DNA of 42,704 bases from Helicobacter valdiviensis (GTDB lineage Bacteria; Campylobacterota; Campylobacteria; Campylobacterales; Helicobacteraceae). The number at the start of each line of letters is the position of its first letter. Position 1 is the first letter of the stretch. Both the position numbers and the translations under genes were made by a program. Below the pieces are notes generated by a model. The model was given only the letters and a program-made list of their open reading frames with translations, did no database searches and was not told where the DNA came from. This document shows positions 27,371-36,183 of this stretch, piece after piece. Location of the stretch: contig NZ_NBIU01000016.1 of assembly GCF_003245365.1 (NCBI RefSeq), forward strand, positions 1 to 42,704. The letters run 5' to 3'.

Positions 27371-29503
27371 ATGAATTTAACAGAAGAAAAAGTAAAATCA
27401 CTAGGGCTTGATACTAAAGAAGAGGTAGTGATCCCAAAGGATATTAAAGTCATTGAAAAGGATACATTTAAATACAATACAAAGATACGCAAAGTCATTC
27501 TAAATGAGGGATTAGAAGTTATAGAAAAGCATGCTTTCCGCAAGTGTGAATCCTTAGAAGAGATAAGCTTCCCAAATAGTTTAAAGAGTATCGGAGAATA
27601 TGCGTTTTATGATTGCTGTCTTAAAAAACTAAAATTGAATGAGGGATTGGAGGTTATAAAAGCTTGTGCTTTTTTGGGTTGTAAATCCCTAGAAGAGGTG
27701 AGCTTCCCAAATAGTTTAAAGAGGATCGGAGAATTGGCATTTAGTGAGTGCTCTAGCCTTAAAAGTTTAAAATTAAATGAAGGTTTAGAAAACATAGGAT
27801 CTCAGGCTTTTCTTGGGTGTGAATCCTTAGAAGAGATAAGTTTGCCAGATAGTTTAAAAGAGATGTGGGCAAGTGCGTTTTTGAAAGTCTATACTCTCAA
27901 ACGCATTCATATTTCTAAAAACCATAAATATTTTGGCTATGAAAATAATGTGCTTTATAATAAGGAAGGCAAATTTGTTATTGCTGTTGCTAATATGCAA
28001 GAGAGTATGAGTTTTCCAGAGTGTATAAAGAGAATTGGATACGAGGCATTTATCGAATGCTCTAGTCTTAAAAAACTGCATTTTAATGAAGGATTAGAAA
28101 TTATAGGAGGGAATGCCTTTTATAAATGTAAATCCTTAAAAGAGATAAATTTCCCAACAAGCTTAAAAACGATTGAAAGAACCGCATTTGATAAATGCTC
28201 CAGCCTTAAAAAACTAAATTTTAATGAGGGATTGGAAGTTATAGAAAAGCATGCTTTCCGTAATTGTGAATCTTTAGAAGAGATAAGTTTGCCAGATAGT
28301 TTAAAAGAGATTGAAGAAGGTGCGTTTTTAAGAGCATATAAGCTAAAACACATTCATATTTCTAAAAATCACGAATATTTTGGCTATGAAAATAATATAC
28401 TTTATAGTAAGAAAAAAAGGAAGGCTGTTATTGCTATTACAAACGCAAATGAGGGCATTACATTCCCAGAGTATATCACCGCAATCCCAGAAGATATTTT
28501 TAAAAATCCAAATCTTCCAAAAGTAGCTTTTGAAAATAAAAATTATAAAATTAGCGAGAAAGATTGCTATTCAAAAGGGGTGAATGAAGCGATAAGCGCA
28601 CATTTAAAAGGCTATATGTTTAAAAAGGCTAAAAAAGAAAAAGTAGCTGAAATTATGAGTGTGAGCTTTGAAGGTATTTTACAAGAGATTGCTAAAAACT
28701 ATGGGGTAGAATGCAAAATAGAAACTAAAAAATGCGATCAGGAAAAAATCGTTTGTGTTTTGCAGTTTCAAGAACGCACAAAGTTTCTTGCCACGATAAA
28801 AATCAAAAATCCTACTTTTAAAGAGCAATTTGAAAGCTTTATAAAGCTTATAGTAGATAAAGAAAGCACTTTTGAGAGTTTGCAAGATTTCACTAAAAAG
28901 AATAAAGATATACGCCATAGCAGGGCTTTTGCGCTAAATCATTGTATCCCTTATGTGAAATTTTCAAAACTAGAGAAAGCATTTTTATCATCAGACTTAA
29001 AAGATCTTAGAGTGCAAATCCCACAAGGTGTAGAAGTGATACTAGAAGAGACATTTAAAAGTATCAGTTCTTTAGTATCTGTTAAGATAAGTGAGGGTGT
29101 AGTAAGGATTGAAAAGAGCGCCTTTAGGTTTTGTAGCAGGCTTAAAGAAGTTGAGCTTCCAAGCACTCTTGCTTACATAGGCAACCATGCTTTTTCCTTC
29201 TGTGATGATTTAGGGCAAATCAACATTCCAAATAGCGTTACACAGATAGGTGAAGAGGCGTTTTATGGATGCAAATCGCTTAAGAGTGTGGTATTGCCAA
29301 ACAAGCTAAAAGTGATAGAAGAAGGAGTATTTAGATACGCCGGTTTAGAGAGTATCACAATCCCTGCAAGTGTAGAACCTCTAAAAAAAGCTAGTAAGTC
29401 TTTTTATGAATGTCCTTTGAAAGTCATCTATGGCACAAAAGATTCTGTTGCAAAGCAAGTGGCCAAAGATTTAAATACACAATATATAGAAATACAAGAA
29501 TAA
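27371..29503 (+). CDS. BspA-like LRR_5 leucine-rich-repeat protein, cytoplasmic
   Basis: 710 residues from the ATG at 27371, chosen because aaggaaaacc precedes it; the frame is open to 27218 but those codons lie upstream of the -10 box. Residues about 15-380 and 540-690 are LRR_5 units of about 23 residues (LNEGLEVIEKHAFRKCESL, EEISFPNSLKSIGEYAF). Two inserts with NHKYFGYENNVLYNKEGK and NHEYFGYENNILYSKKKRK separate blocks, as in BspA proteins. Residues about 400-530 are a helical, lysine-rich spacer. No export signal, unlike typical BspA surface proteins. First gene of an operon with MoxR (9-base gap) and VWA genes, so it may be the recognition partner of that pair. Confidence 0.8.
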   Translation: MNLTEEKVKSLGLDTKEEVVIPKDIKVIEKDTFKYNTKIRKVILNEGLEVIEKHAFRKCESLEEISFPNSLKSIGEYAFYDCCLKKLKLNEGLEVIKACAFLGCKSLEEVSFPNSLKRIGELAFSECSSLKSLKLNEGLENIGSQAFLGCESLEEISLPDSLKEMWASAFLKVYTLKRIHISKNHKYFGYENNVLYNKEGKFVIAVANMQESMSFPECIKRIGYEAFIECSSLKKLHFNEGLEIIGGNAFYKCKSLKEINFPTSLKTIERTAFDKCSSLKKLNFNEGLEVIEKHAFRNCESLEEISLPDSLKEIEEGAFLRAYKLKHIHISKNHEYFGYENNILYSKKKRKAVIAITNANEGITFPEYITAIPEDIFKNPNLPKVAFENKNYKISEKDCYSKGVNEAISAHLKGYMFKKAKKEKVAEIMSVSFEGILQEIAKNYGVECKIETKKCDQEKIVCVLQFQERTKFLATIKIKNPTFKEQFESFIKLIVDKESTFESLQDFTKKNKDIRHSRAFALNHCIPYVKFSKLEKAFLSSDLKDLRVQIPQGVEVILEETFKSISSLVSVKISEGVVRIEKSAFRFCSRLKEVELPSTLAYIGNHAFSFCDDLGQINIPNSVTQIGEEAFYGCKSLKSVVLPNKLKVIEEGVFRYAGLESITIPASVEPLKKASKSFYECPLKVIYGTKDSVAKQVAKDLNTQYIEIQE
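27503..27567 (+). repeat. Near-identical intragenic repeat, copy 1
   Basis: 65 bp encoding one LRR unit, repeated 720 bases (240 codons) downstream with four mismatches. Neighbouring units are much less alike, so this pair reflects recent duplication or gene conversion. Confidence 0.8.
28223..28287 (+). repeat. Near-identical intragenic repeat, copy 2
   Basis: Second copy of the 65-bp LRR segment, in the same frame as copy 1, so recombination between the copies would delete or add exactly 240 codons without a frameshift. Confidence 0.8.
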
Positions 29504-29512
29504 AGGATAGCA

Positions 29513-30583
29513 ATGGGAGTAAAGATTAATACAACCGAGTTAAAAAAGATTTTAGAAATCACGCCAAGTGAGCAAAATATCATGCTAGTAGGGAAGCACG
29601 GCATTGGCAAATCTCAAATTATCCAAGAGCATTTTACAAAAGAGGGATTAAAGGTTGTTATATTATTCTTAGGGCAGATGAGTGATCCGGGTGATCTTAT
29701 CGGCTTACCGCATAAAAATGAAAAAAGTGGACATACAGAGTTTATCCCACCCTTTTGGTTTCCGCTTGATGATACACCTATCGTGCTTTTTTTAGATGAG
29801 CTTAATCGCGCAAGGCCAGAGATTTTGCAAAGTGTTATGGATCTCACACTTAATAAACGCCTAGCGGGTAGATCACTCCCAAAGGGTTCGCGTGTGATAA
29901 GTGCGGTAAATTTTGGTGATGAATATCAGCTAAGCGATCTTGATCCAGCACTGACAAGTCGTTTTAATATTTATGAATTTGTTCCAAGCATAGAAGAATG
30001 GCTTTTATGGGCTGATAGTGCCAAGATTGATTCTAGAATCATTGCTTTTATTACAGAAAATCCAGATTTACTGGATACACAAGAAGGAATAGAGGATTTT
30101 GGGCTTGATAAATTCCCTGATCGTAGAGCGTGGGTGAGAGTTTCTAGCATTATTAAAGATGTAGAGGATATAAGTAGCGATATTTATAAAAAAGCAATTT
30201 GTGGTATTGTAGGTGTAAAAGTGGGTGTGAAATTTACAGAAACTTATAAGGATAGTAAGCTTATAAGTGCAAGTGAGATTTTATTGCATTTTGCTAAAGC
30301 ACAAAAAAAGCTAAGCAAATACAAAACGCCAGATTTTGCAAAAATCAATGACTCGCTATTTCGCTATATTGAAAACAAAAACTACCAAGATAGCGAGGTT
30401 CAAGAGATAGCCAAAAATTTTGAACTTTATTTTGATTATTTACAAGAAAAAAAGGCAAATGAAGTGTTAGGACATTTTACTAATCTTTTTATTAGTCACA
30501 CTTATCCTAAAGTAGTGAGTTTTGTTATGAGCTATGCTCTAAGCTTACAGCAAAAAATCATTGGCTTTGTAAGCTCACTATAA
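29513..30583 (+). CDS. MoxR-type AAA+ ATPase
   Basis: 356 residues. Walker A GKHGIGKS (about 27-34), Walker B IVLFLDELNRARPEI (about 90-104), sensor 1 region VISAVNFGDEYQ (about 127-138), and arginine-finger type DPALTSRFNIYEF (about 142-154). The layout is MoxR/CbxX-like, without other domains. MoxR ATPases act as chaperones or remodellers with VWA proteins, and the next gene encodes one. Ribosome binding site aaaggatagca. Cytoplasmic. The target is presumably the LRR protein or a client it recruits (inference). Confidence 0.9.
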   Translation: MGVKINTTELKKILEITPSEQNIMLVGKHGIGKSQIIQEHFTKEGLKVVILFLGQMSDPGDLIGLPHKNEKSGHTEFIPPFWFPLDDTPIVLFLDELNRARPEILQSVMDLTLNKRLAGRSLPKGSRVISAVNFGDEYQLSDLDPALTSRFNIYEFVPSIEEWLLWADSAKIDSRIIAFITENPDLLDTQEGIEDFGLDKFPDRRAWVRVSSIIKDVEDISSDIYKKAICGIVGVKVGVKFTETYKDSKLISASEILLHFAKAQKKLSKYKTPDFAKINDSLFRYIENKNYQDSEVQEIAKNFELYFDYLQEKKANEVLGHFTNLFISHTYPKVVSFVMSYALSLQQKIIGFVSSL

Positions 30584-30597
30584 ATGAAAGCAAAATA

Positions 30598-31839
30598 ATG
30601 GATTTAAAACAAAAATTTCAAAAAATTATCGATTCGTGGTTTTTGAATGAGCCCTTTTTGTTTGAGATTTATTGCACGCATACGCTTAAAGCTTCTAGCC
30701 TTGAAGCTCCTATGCGAAGCGGTAAAGGCTTAATAGAATATGATAAAGATTTATGCCAAGATCTAAGCCAAAATGCACTAGAAGAGTTTTTAAAGCTAGA
30801 AGTGTTTCGCATAGCGCTAAACCACCCCTATCAAAGACAACCTATCAATGCTAATAGAGTGGCACTCTATCTTGCAAGCACCATTACAATTACTGATAAT
30901 TGCGATTTGAAACTTAATTTGCCTATGCCAGAAGATTTTGGATTAGAAGAAAATTATGCGTTTGAAGTGTATTATAGAAAGCTTTTTGAGATTTTAGCAA
31001 AAGAAGAGAGCGAAAGCATTAGCGATGATGAGGATACAGATGAAAAACAAGATTTACAAGGCTTTGGATCTGCAGGTCCTAGCGATGGCACAAATGAAAA
31101 TCAAGATATACAATCTATGGATTTTAAATCTGCAAACCTTATGGATTTAAATCTCTCTGAAATTGCCCAATCTTGCACGCAAAATTGGCAAGATGATGAG
31201 GTGAGATCTGAACTTATACAATCCATTGTAGAAAATGCTTTAGATAATCCAAAGTCATTTGGCACGATTCCTGGCGATTTTATAGGATTATTAGAGCTTT
31301 CTTTAAAGGCCAAGATGGATTATCGGCGATATTTACGAGCCTTTAGGCATTCTATCCTTTCAAATAGGCGTCGCCTTGTGAGAAATAAGCCAAGTCGCCG
31401 TTATGGCTTTGCATATTTTGGTAGCACTTATGAATTTAGCACAAAGCTTTTAGTTGCAGTAGATGTGAGCGGTTCTATTAGCAATGAAGCTTTGCAAAAA
31501 TTCTTTTATATCATCAATAGATTTTTTAAATACGGCATAGAAAGGCTTGATGTCTTGCAGTTTGATACAGAAATACAAGGCGAGATAGTAACTTTAAAAA
31601 AGGCACAAAAAAGTGTAGAAGTGCAAGGGGATGGTGGGACTAACTTTGAGCCTGTGATACAATATTATGAAGCACATAAAGAATATGATGGGCTTATTAT
31701 CTTTAGCGATGGATATGCACCTCCTGTGAAAGCAAAGAATTCGCGCCCAAAACTTTTTGTTCTTGAAAATTCTGAGCAATATAGTGATTTTTTAGAAAAT
31801 CCTTTGCCAAAGGGCTCTAAATGCACTTATCTTACATAG
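30598..31839 (+). CDS. VWA-like protein of the DUF2201 type, MoxR partner
   Basis: 413 residues. The C-terminal VWA fold carries a complete metal site: AVDVSGSISNEALQKF (DxSxS, about 285-300), the Thr of GDGGTNFEPVIQYYE (about 344-358) and the Asp of IIFSDGYAPP. The N-terminal domain corresponds to the metallopeptidase-like part of DUF2201, but the expected HExxH helix reads EVFRIALNHPYQRQ, so zinc-protease activity is probably lost. An acidic linker (EESESISDDEDTDEKQD) joins the two. It follows moxR by 14 bases. AAA+/VWA pairs act together in metal-centre or complex assembly and in conflict systems. Confidence 0.88.
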   Translation: MDLKQKFQKIIDSWFLNEPFLFEIYCTHTLKASSLEAPMRSGKGLIEYDKDLCQDLSQNALEEFLKLEVFRIALNHPYQRQPINANRVALYLASTITITDNCDLKLNLPMPEDFGLEENYAFEVYYRKLFEILAKEESESISDDEDTDEKQDLQGFGSAGPSDGTNENQDIQSMDFKSANLMDLNLSEIAQSCTQNWQDDEVRSELIQSIVENALDNPKSFGTIPGDFIGLLELSLKAKMDYRRYLRAFRHSILSNRRRLVRNKPSRRYGFAYFGSTYEFSTKLLVAVDVSGSISNEALQKFFYIINRFFKYGIERLDVLQFDTEIQGEIVTLKKAQKSVEVQGDGGTNFEPVIQYYEAHKEYDGLIIFSDGYAPPVKAKNSRPKLFVLENSEQYSDFLENPLPKGSKCTYLT

Positions 31840-31844
31840 AGTGT

Positions 31845-31903
31845 AAAATTTTAAAACATATCTGTTTCTAATATTTTTAGAATTTAAAGTGTTTTAAAAT
31901 TTT
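31845..31903. terminator. 14-bp perfect inverted repeat between convergent genes
   Basis: aaaattttaaaaca (31845-31858) and tgttttaaaatttt (31890-31903) are perfect inverses around a 31-base loop. The right arm lies in the last codons of the ATP-grasp gene. Probably a transcription stop for both converging operons; the long loop makes this less sure. Confidence 0.5.
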
Positions 31904-34114
31904 TCCATAAAATTTTATAGAAATAAAACTTAGAATTTTAAAGCAAATTTGTTTAAATGGGTTTAAATGTTTAGCATAGACAAAAGTGTATTCAAAACAA
32001 GGTTGCATACGCCTAGAAGTTTTAAAAAAACTTGCTCCACTGCTTTTATTTAAAAATTTATTTTTTCTTTTGGCGGTTTCTAAAATAAAGGCTTGTAAAA
32101 TTCTATATAAAGGTTTTTTATTGTTTAAATCATATCCTATAAACGGTATGGTTAAGCTAACTTCATTTTCTAAAAAACTTAAAAAGCCCACAATATTTTC
32201 TTCTTCATATAAAATATAAATTTCTATTAAATTATTCTCACACATTTTTTGGATATAGTGAGCTTGAAATTGTATATTGTGTGTAGAATATTTTTGTAAA
32301 TAAAGCATATCATAAAGCTCTTTTATACGGTTAAAATCACTATTTTTATCTGCTTTTTTAAAATAAAATTCTTTTTGCTCTAGTAATTTTTTATCTTTTT
32401 TATAGTCTCTGCTTTGCTCTAAAAGCGAAAAATCATTCATATAATAAATTTGTCTTGTTATAATAGGATAAAAATCTTGCTTTTTTAAAAAGTTAAATAG
32501 TCTTGGATTTTGTATTGCATTTACTGAGCGAAATGCTATAGCTTCTTTGCTTGTTTTTAGTTGCGCGAGGAGATTTTCTAAACAAGTATGTAAAAATTCT
32601 TCATCTTCATAGTAATTTTCAAATAAATTTGTGCTAAAAAAATAATTATCAATAAAAATGAGCCTATCAATATAACGCACAATAGGGGTAAAAAAATAAA
32701 TAAGCATAAACGAAATAAAACGCAAAAATTTAGAATTTAGCTTATTAATTTCATCTTTTGCGTATTGAATAATAAGCCCATACAAAGATGCATTAAAAGT
32801 ATTAGGAGTATTTTTAGTATTTTTGCTAAGCAAAAAGGTTATGGTGTGATTTTTATAAACTTGCTTATATGTTTTAAAATCTACATAAAGATTTCGGATG
32901 CAAGTCTCACTGGGTATGCTAAAACTTTGGATAAATTTTTGACTAAAAGTTTGAGTGTAGCAAAAATCTAAATTTCTCTCATCCAATCTACCATTAAACT
33001 CTATATCAAAAGTGCTAGCATCACTTAATTTAATTTTATGTTTAAATGCAGTATAAAAAAGCCCAAAAAGACTTATAAAGCTGGCCTTTATAGGAATTTT
33101 ATCTAAAATGTCTTTGGCATTTTGATAATCTTTTAAAAGTTTTAAAAATTTCCCTTCTTTGAGTGATTTTAGACTAAAAAATACAAATAAACTTATACCA
33201 ATTCTATAATTTGGATTAGAAATCTTAGTGTTTATTGTTTGAAAATCTTTTTCAAATTTAATATTTTTTGCGACAAGATGTAGCCCACTTGTAGCTCTAG
33301 GATTGCATTCTAATACATGCAAACAATTATTTTGCAATATAAAATCAAAAGCAAATTGTCCGTTAAGATTATGCATTTCTCCAAATTTAACCATAAAATC
33401 AAAAGAAATTTTTAATAAATTTTCATCTTTAATGGGTGTAAAATAACTTCCAGCAGAATTATTAATAAGATATTTTGGTATATAAAGGCTATGGACTAAG
33501 AGTTTTCCTTGATGGAAAATACCATAATTGCATAAATTTAAACCTTTTAGTTTTTCTTGCAATACATAGGGATAAAGTGAGTTTAATTCCAAATTTTCTA
33601 TATCTTTTTTGCCGATTTCTCTTATTACTTTTGCTCCAAACCGCGAGAAAACAGGTTTTAAAATATAAGCATCTAGGTTCTTTATTTTGGTTAATTCAAA
33701 TTTATTTTGGATAATTTTGGTTTTTGGAAAACAAATATTAGTGGTTTGGGGTAAAAAAGAAAAAAATTGATATTTATTATGCAAATTAAATAAAAGCTTA
33801 CTCTCGCAAAAGAAAAATTGTATTTTAGAATTTGGAAAATGTCTTAAAAAATCATCCCTTGCCATAGCAAAATAAAATATTTCCTCACAATTTGCAATCA
33901 CAAAATCCATTTCTAAAAAAAGCTTAAAAATTTCATTTTTAAAATGATAAAAATCAAGTTTTGGCGATGGTAAGATAAGTTTTTTTAAATTTTTATGAGA
34001 ATGAAAACACAAGGCAAAGAGTGAAAAATCAAGTAAAATAATTTCATGGTTTTTAAAGATCTCTATCCATTCTAAGACAACAGGACTCCTAGCACCACTT
34101 AATAATATTTTCAT
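31877..34114 (-). CDS. ATP-grasp / GNAT fusion protein
   Basis: 745 residues, two parts. Residues 1-290 form an ATP-grasp ligase: MKILLSGARSPVVLEWIEI pre-grasp Rossmann strand, AYILKPVFSRFGAKVI (about 149-164, nucleotide-binding Lys) and the metal-binding LHVLECNPRATSGLH (about 261-275). After a middle region with a hydrophobic segment (FLRFISFMLIYFFTP), residues about 600-745 look like a GNAT acyltransferase (LYEEENIVGFLSFLENEV, then SRRMQPCFEYTFVYAKHL). ATP-grasp enzymes join an acid to an amine or thiol; GNATs acylate amines. Last gene of the five-gene operon; its start directly abuts the adenylating-enzyme stop. Substrate unknown. Confidence 0.78.
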   Translation of the reverse strand: MKILLSGARSPVVLEWIEIFKNHEIILLDFSLFALCFHSHKNLKKLILPSPKLDFYHFKNEIFKLFLEMDFVIANCEEIFYFAMARDDFLRHFPNSKIQFFFCESKLLFNLHNKYQFFSFLPQTTNICFPKTKIIQNKFELTKIKNLDAYILKPVFSRFGAKVIREIGKKDIENLELNSLYPYVLQEKLKGLNLCNYGIFHQGKLLVHSLYIPKYLINNSAGSYFTPIKDENLLKISFDFMVKFGEMHNLNGQFAFDFILQNNCLHVLECNPRATSGLHLVAKNIKFEKDFQTINTKISNPNYRIGISLFVFFSLKSLKEGKFLKLLKDYQNAKDILDKIPIKASFISLFGLFYTAFKHKIKLSDASTFDIEFNGRLDERNLDFCYTQTFSQKFIQSFSIPSETCIRNLYVDFKTYKQVYKNHTITFLLSKNTKNTPNTFNASLYGLIIQYAKDEINKLNSKFLRFISFMLIYFFTPIVRYIDRLIFIDNYFFSTNLFENYYEDEEFLHTCLENLLAQLKTSKEAIAFRSVNAIQNPRLFNFLKKQDFYPIITRQIYYMNDFSLLEQSRDYKKDKKLLEQKEFYFKKADKNSDFNRIKELYDMLYLQKYSTHNIQFQAHYIQKMCENNLIEIYILYEEENIVGFLSFLENEVSLTIPFIGYDLNNKKPLYRILQAFILETAKRKNKFLNKSSGASFFKTSRRMQPCFEYTFVYAKHLNPFKQICFKILSFISIKFYGKILKHFKF

Positions 34115-35368
34115 TCAATCCTCTAAGATTAAAATTCTTTTTCTTTTTTGTGTGAAATCTTCCCTTTTGTAAGGAGAGAATTTTAAATTAAAAGGTTTTA
34201 GATTGAAATTTTCACACATTAAATTTAATTCTTCTTGCACTTTTTTTTGAAACTCTAAAGGTTCTAAAAAAACTTCTAAAATCATACTTTTTTTATGATA
34301 GATAACGGTATAATTTTTTATTCTAATATCAACACTTAAAATGCAACGCCTTAAAAAATCAGGAAAAAGCAAGAAATTCTTATTATCTTTATCTAGTAGG
34401 TGTAAAATTTCATCGGCACGCCCTTCAATAAAGCTAAGATGTGTGAAAGCACTTTTACAAGGGCAGGATTTTTCACTCAATACCAAAATATCATCGAGTC
34501 TATAACGGATGATGTTTTGGGTTTGTCTTTTAAAATCTGTAATAATAGGAACAAAGCGATTTTTACCTATCCATTCTTTTTCAATAAAAACCAAATCCTC
34601 ATTTAAATGTAAATTTCCATATTCGCAAGTGTGAGCTAAAAATCCTTCAGTGCATTGATAGATTTGATGAATAGGTTGTTTGAAGTATTTTTGTAATTTT
34701 TCTTTCACTTCTAACTCTAGCGTCTCTGCAACGGAAATAATTTTTTCAGGATTTTTTTCTAGCTTGATATTGTCTGCTATGTATTCAAGCACAGAAGCAG
34801 GAGCTATAAGTATATCTGCTTTAAATTCTTGTAATTTTTGCAAAAGTAAATAAAGCGGCTTACTTAAATCAAAATAGCAAAAATCAATCAAGGAGCTTTT
34901 CGTCCCTTCATAAAGATTATTATTAGAGCGTAGAAAAAAGGCAATCTTCCTTTTTTTATAATAGGGTTTTGGTAGCATTCTTTTTAGAATATAACCGCTC
35001 CAAAGTGCAATTTCTTTATCACTTAAAAGAAAAATTCCTCTGTTGCCACTTGTGCCAGAACTTAAACCTACACTTAAATTTGCTTTTAGCTTTGTGCTAA
35101 AATTCCTTGTATTTTCAGCATTTAATGCAAGAGTAAAAGCCTCATCTTGTGAGATATGAAAACAATTTGTTTGGCTAAAATTTTGCATAAAAATGCTTTT
35201 ATTGATAATGGGAAAATCCTCTAATTTTAAAGATTTTGGATAAAAGTCGCTTTTTAGCTTCTTTAGCATTTTTAAAATTTGCTTTTTTTGGTATTTTTCT
35301 AGTGTATTTTTATCATAAAAATTTTTAGTTTCCAAAAAACTTTTTAAGGTATAAAATAGTTTAAACAT
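34115..35368 (-). CDS. F390-synthetase/PaaK-like adenylate-forming enzyme
   Basis: 417 residues, the short CapK/PaaK-like branch of adenylating enzymes. The phosphate loop is LSSGTSGNRGIFLLS (about 102-116). IYQCTEGFLAHTCEYG (about 237-252) is the aromatic/acidic motif, IIRYRLDDILVLS (about 286-298) holds the ribose-binding Asp, and FIEGRADEILHL begins the C-terminal domain, preceded by CPC. The family activates acids as AMP esters; NCBI often names it F390 synthetase-related although coenzyme F420 is absent from Helicobacter. Overlaps the hydrolase gene by 8 bases (ATGTTTAA). Confidence 0.82.
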   Translation of the reverse strand: MFKLFYTLKSFLETKNFYDKNTLEKYQKKQILKMLKKLKSDFYPKSLKLEDFPIINKSIFMQNFSQTNCFHISQDEAFTLALNAENTRNFSTKLKANLSVGLSSGTSGNRGIFLLSDKEIALWSGYILKRMLPKPYYKKRKIAFFLRSNNNLYEGTKSSLIDFCYFDLSKPLYLLLQKLQEFKADILIAPASVLEYIADNIKLEKNPEKIISVAETLELEVKEKLQKYFKQPIHQIYQCTEGFLAHTCEYGNLHLNEDLVFIEKEWIGKNRFVPIITDFKRQTQNIIRYRLDDILVLSEKSCPCKSAFTHLSFIEGRADEILHLLDKDNKNFLLFPDFLRRCILSVDIRIKNYTVIYHKKSMILEVFLEPLEFQKKVQEELNLMCENFNLKPFNLKFSPYKREDFTQKRKRILILED

Positions 35369-36182
35369 TTTGCGCCTTCAAAAAATTTTGTAATTTTTCT
35401 ATACTTGTTTTACAATGGCTTGGCACAAAAAGCACTTTAGGGTTAGAGTGTTGCATATTTTGTAAGCATTTTATGGTGTGGTAAAATTCTTGCGTATCAG
35501 AAAGCAAAAAATGTGTAAGTTTTGAAGGTAGGGCATTATCCATTAAGCTTTTATAATCCCAAATAGAATCGGCTATGAGAAAAATTTCTTGATTTTTATA
35601 AGTAAAAAATAATCCATATTGCCCTAAAGCATGCCCAAAAAGTGGAACAATAAAAAAGCAATCTAACCATAAATAAGCTTCTTGGAAATCCTTATTGAAT
35701 GCACTTTTTTGTAAAGTTTTAATATCTATTAGTCTTTCTTTAAAATCTTTTGGTAAGAGATTTGGCAAAACCCCTTGTCTTAAATTGCTCCATTTATTTT
35801 TATGGATAAAACTTTCATAAGCTTCTTTAGAAGCAATAAAAGATACTTTTTCAAAGTCTTTTAAACCTCCTATATGATCGGCATGAAAATGTGAAATAAA
35901 AATAAAATCAATTTTTGTGATATTGTGTAATTTTAATTGTGATTTTAGCGTAGAGTTAAGACTAACAGGTGTGCTTAAAGCATAAAGCTTTTCAGGAAAA
36001 TTTGTAGTGGCTTTAAAAAAATGTTCGCTATAGCCACTATCAAATAAAATATTGATTTCTTGATTGTTATGCAAAACTTTAAAAAATACACAAAGTGCAG
36101 GAAAATCTACTTTTTTAAACGCACCGCCCTTAAAGGCTAAACATTCAAGATTTTTACAACTCCCTGCTATAAAGACTTTCAT
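35361..36182 (-). CDS. Metallo-beta-lactamase-fold hydrolase
   Basis: 273 residues from the ATG at 36182, or 279 from 36200. The binuclear metal site is complete: FISHFHADHIGG (HxHxDH, about 96-107 of the longer form), the His of PLFGHALGQYG, the Asp of FLIADSIWDY and the late His of VPSHCKTS. This set resembles lactonases and thioesterase-like members. No signal peptide, so cytoplasmic. In the operon it could hydrolyse or cyclise an acyl thioester or lactone made by the neighbouring KAS III and reductase. The 36182 start leaves one base after the upstream stop. Confidence 0.85.
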   Translation of the reverse strand: MKVFIAGSCKNLECLAFKGGAFKKVDFPALCVFFKVLHNNQEINILFDSGYSEHFFKATTNFPEKLYALSTPVSLNSTLKSQLKLHNITKIDFIFISHFHADHIGGLKDFEKVSFIASKEAYESFIHKNKWSNLRQGVLPNLLPKDFKERLIDIKTLQKSAFNKDFQEAYLWLDCFFIVPLFGHALGQYGLFFTYKNQEIFLIADSIWDYKSLMDNALPSKLTHFLLSDTQEFYHTIKCLQNMQHSNPKVLFVPSHCKTSIEKLQNFLKAQNV

Positions 36183-36183
36183 A

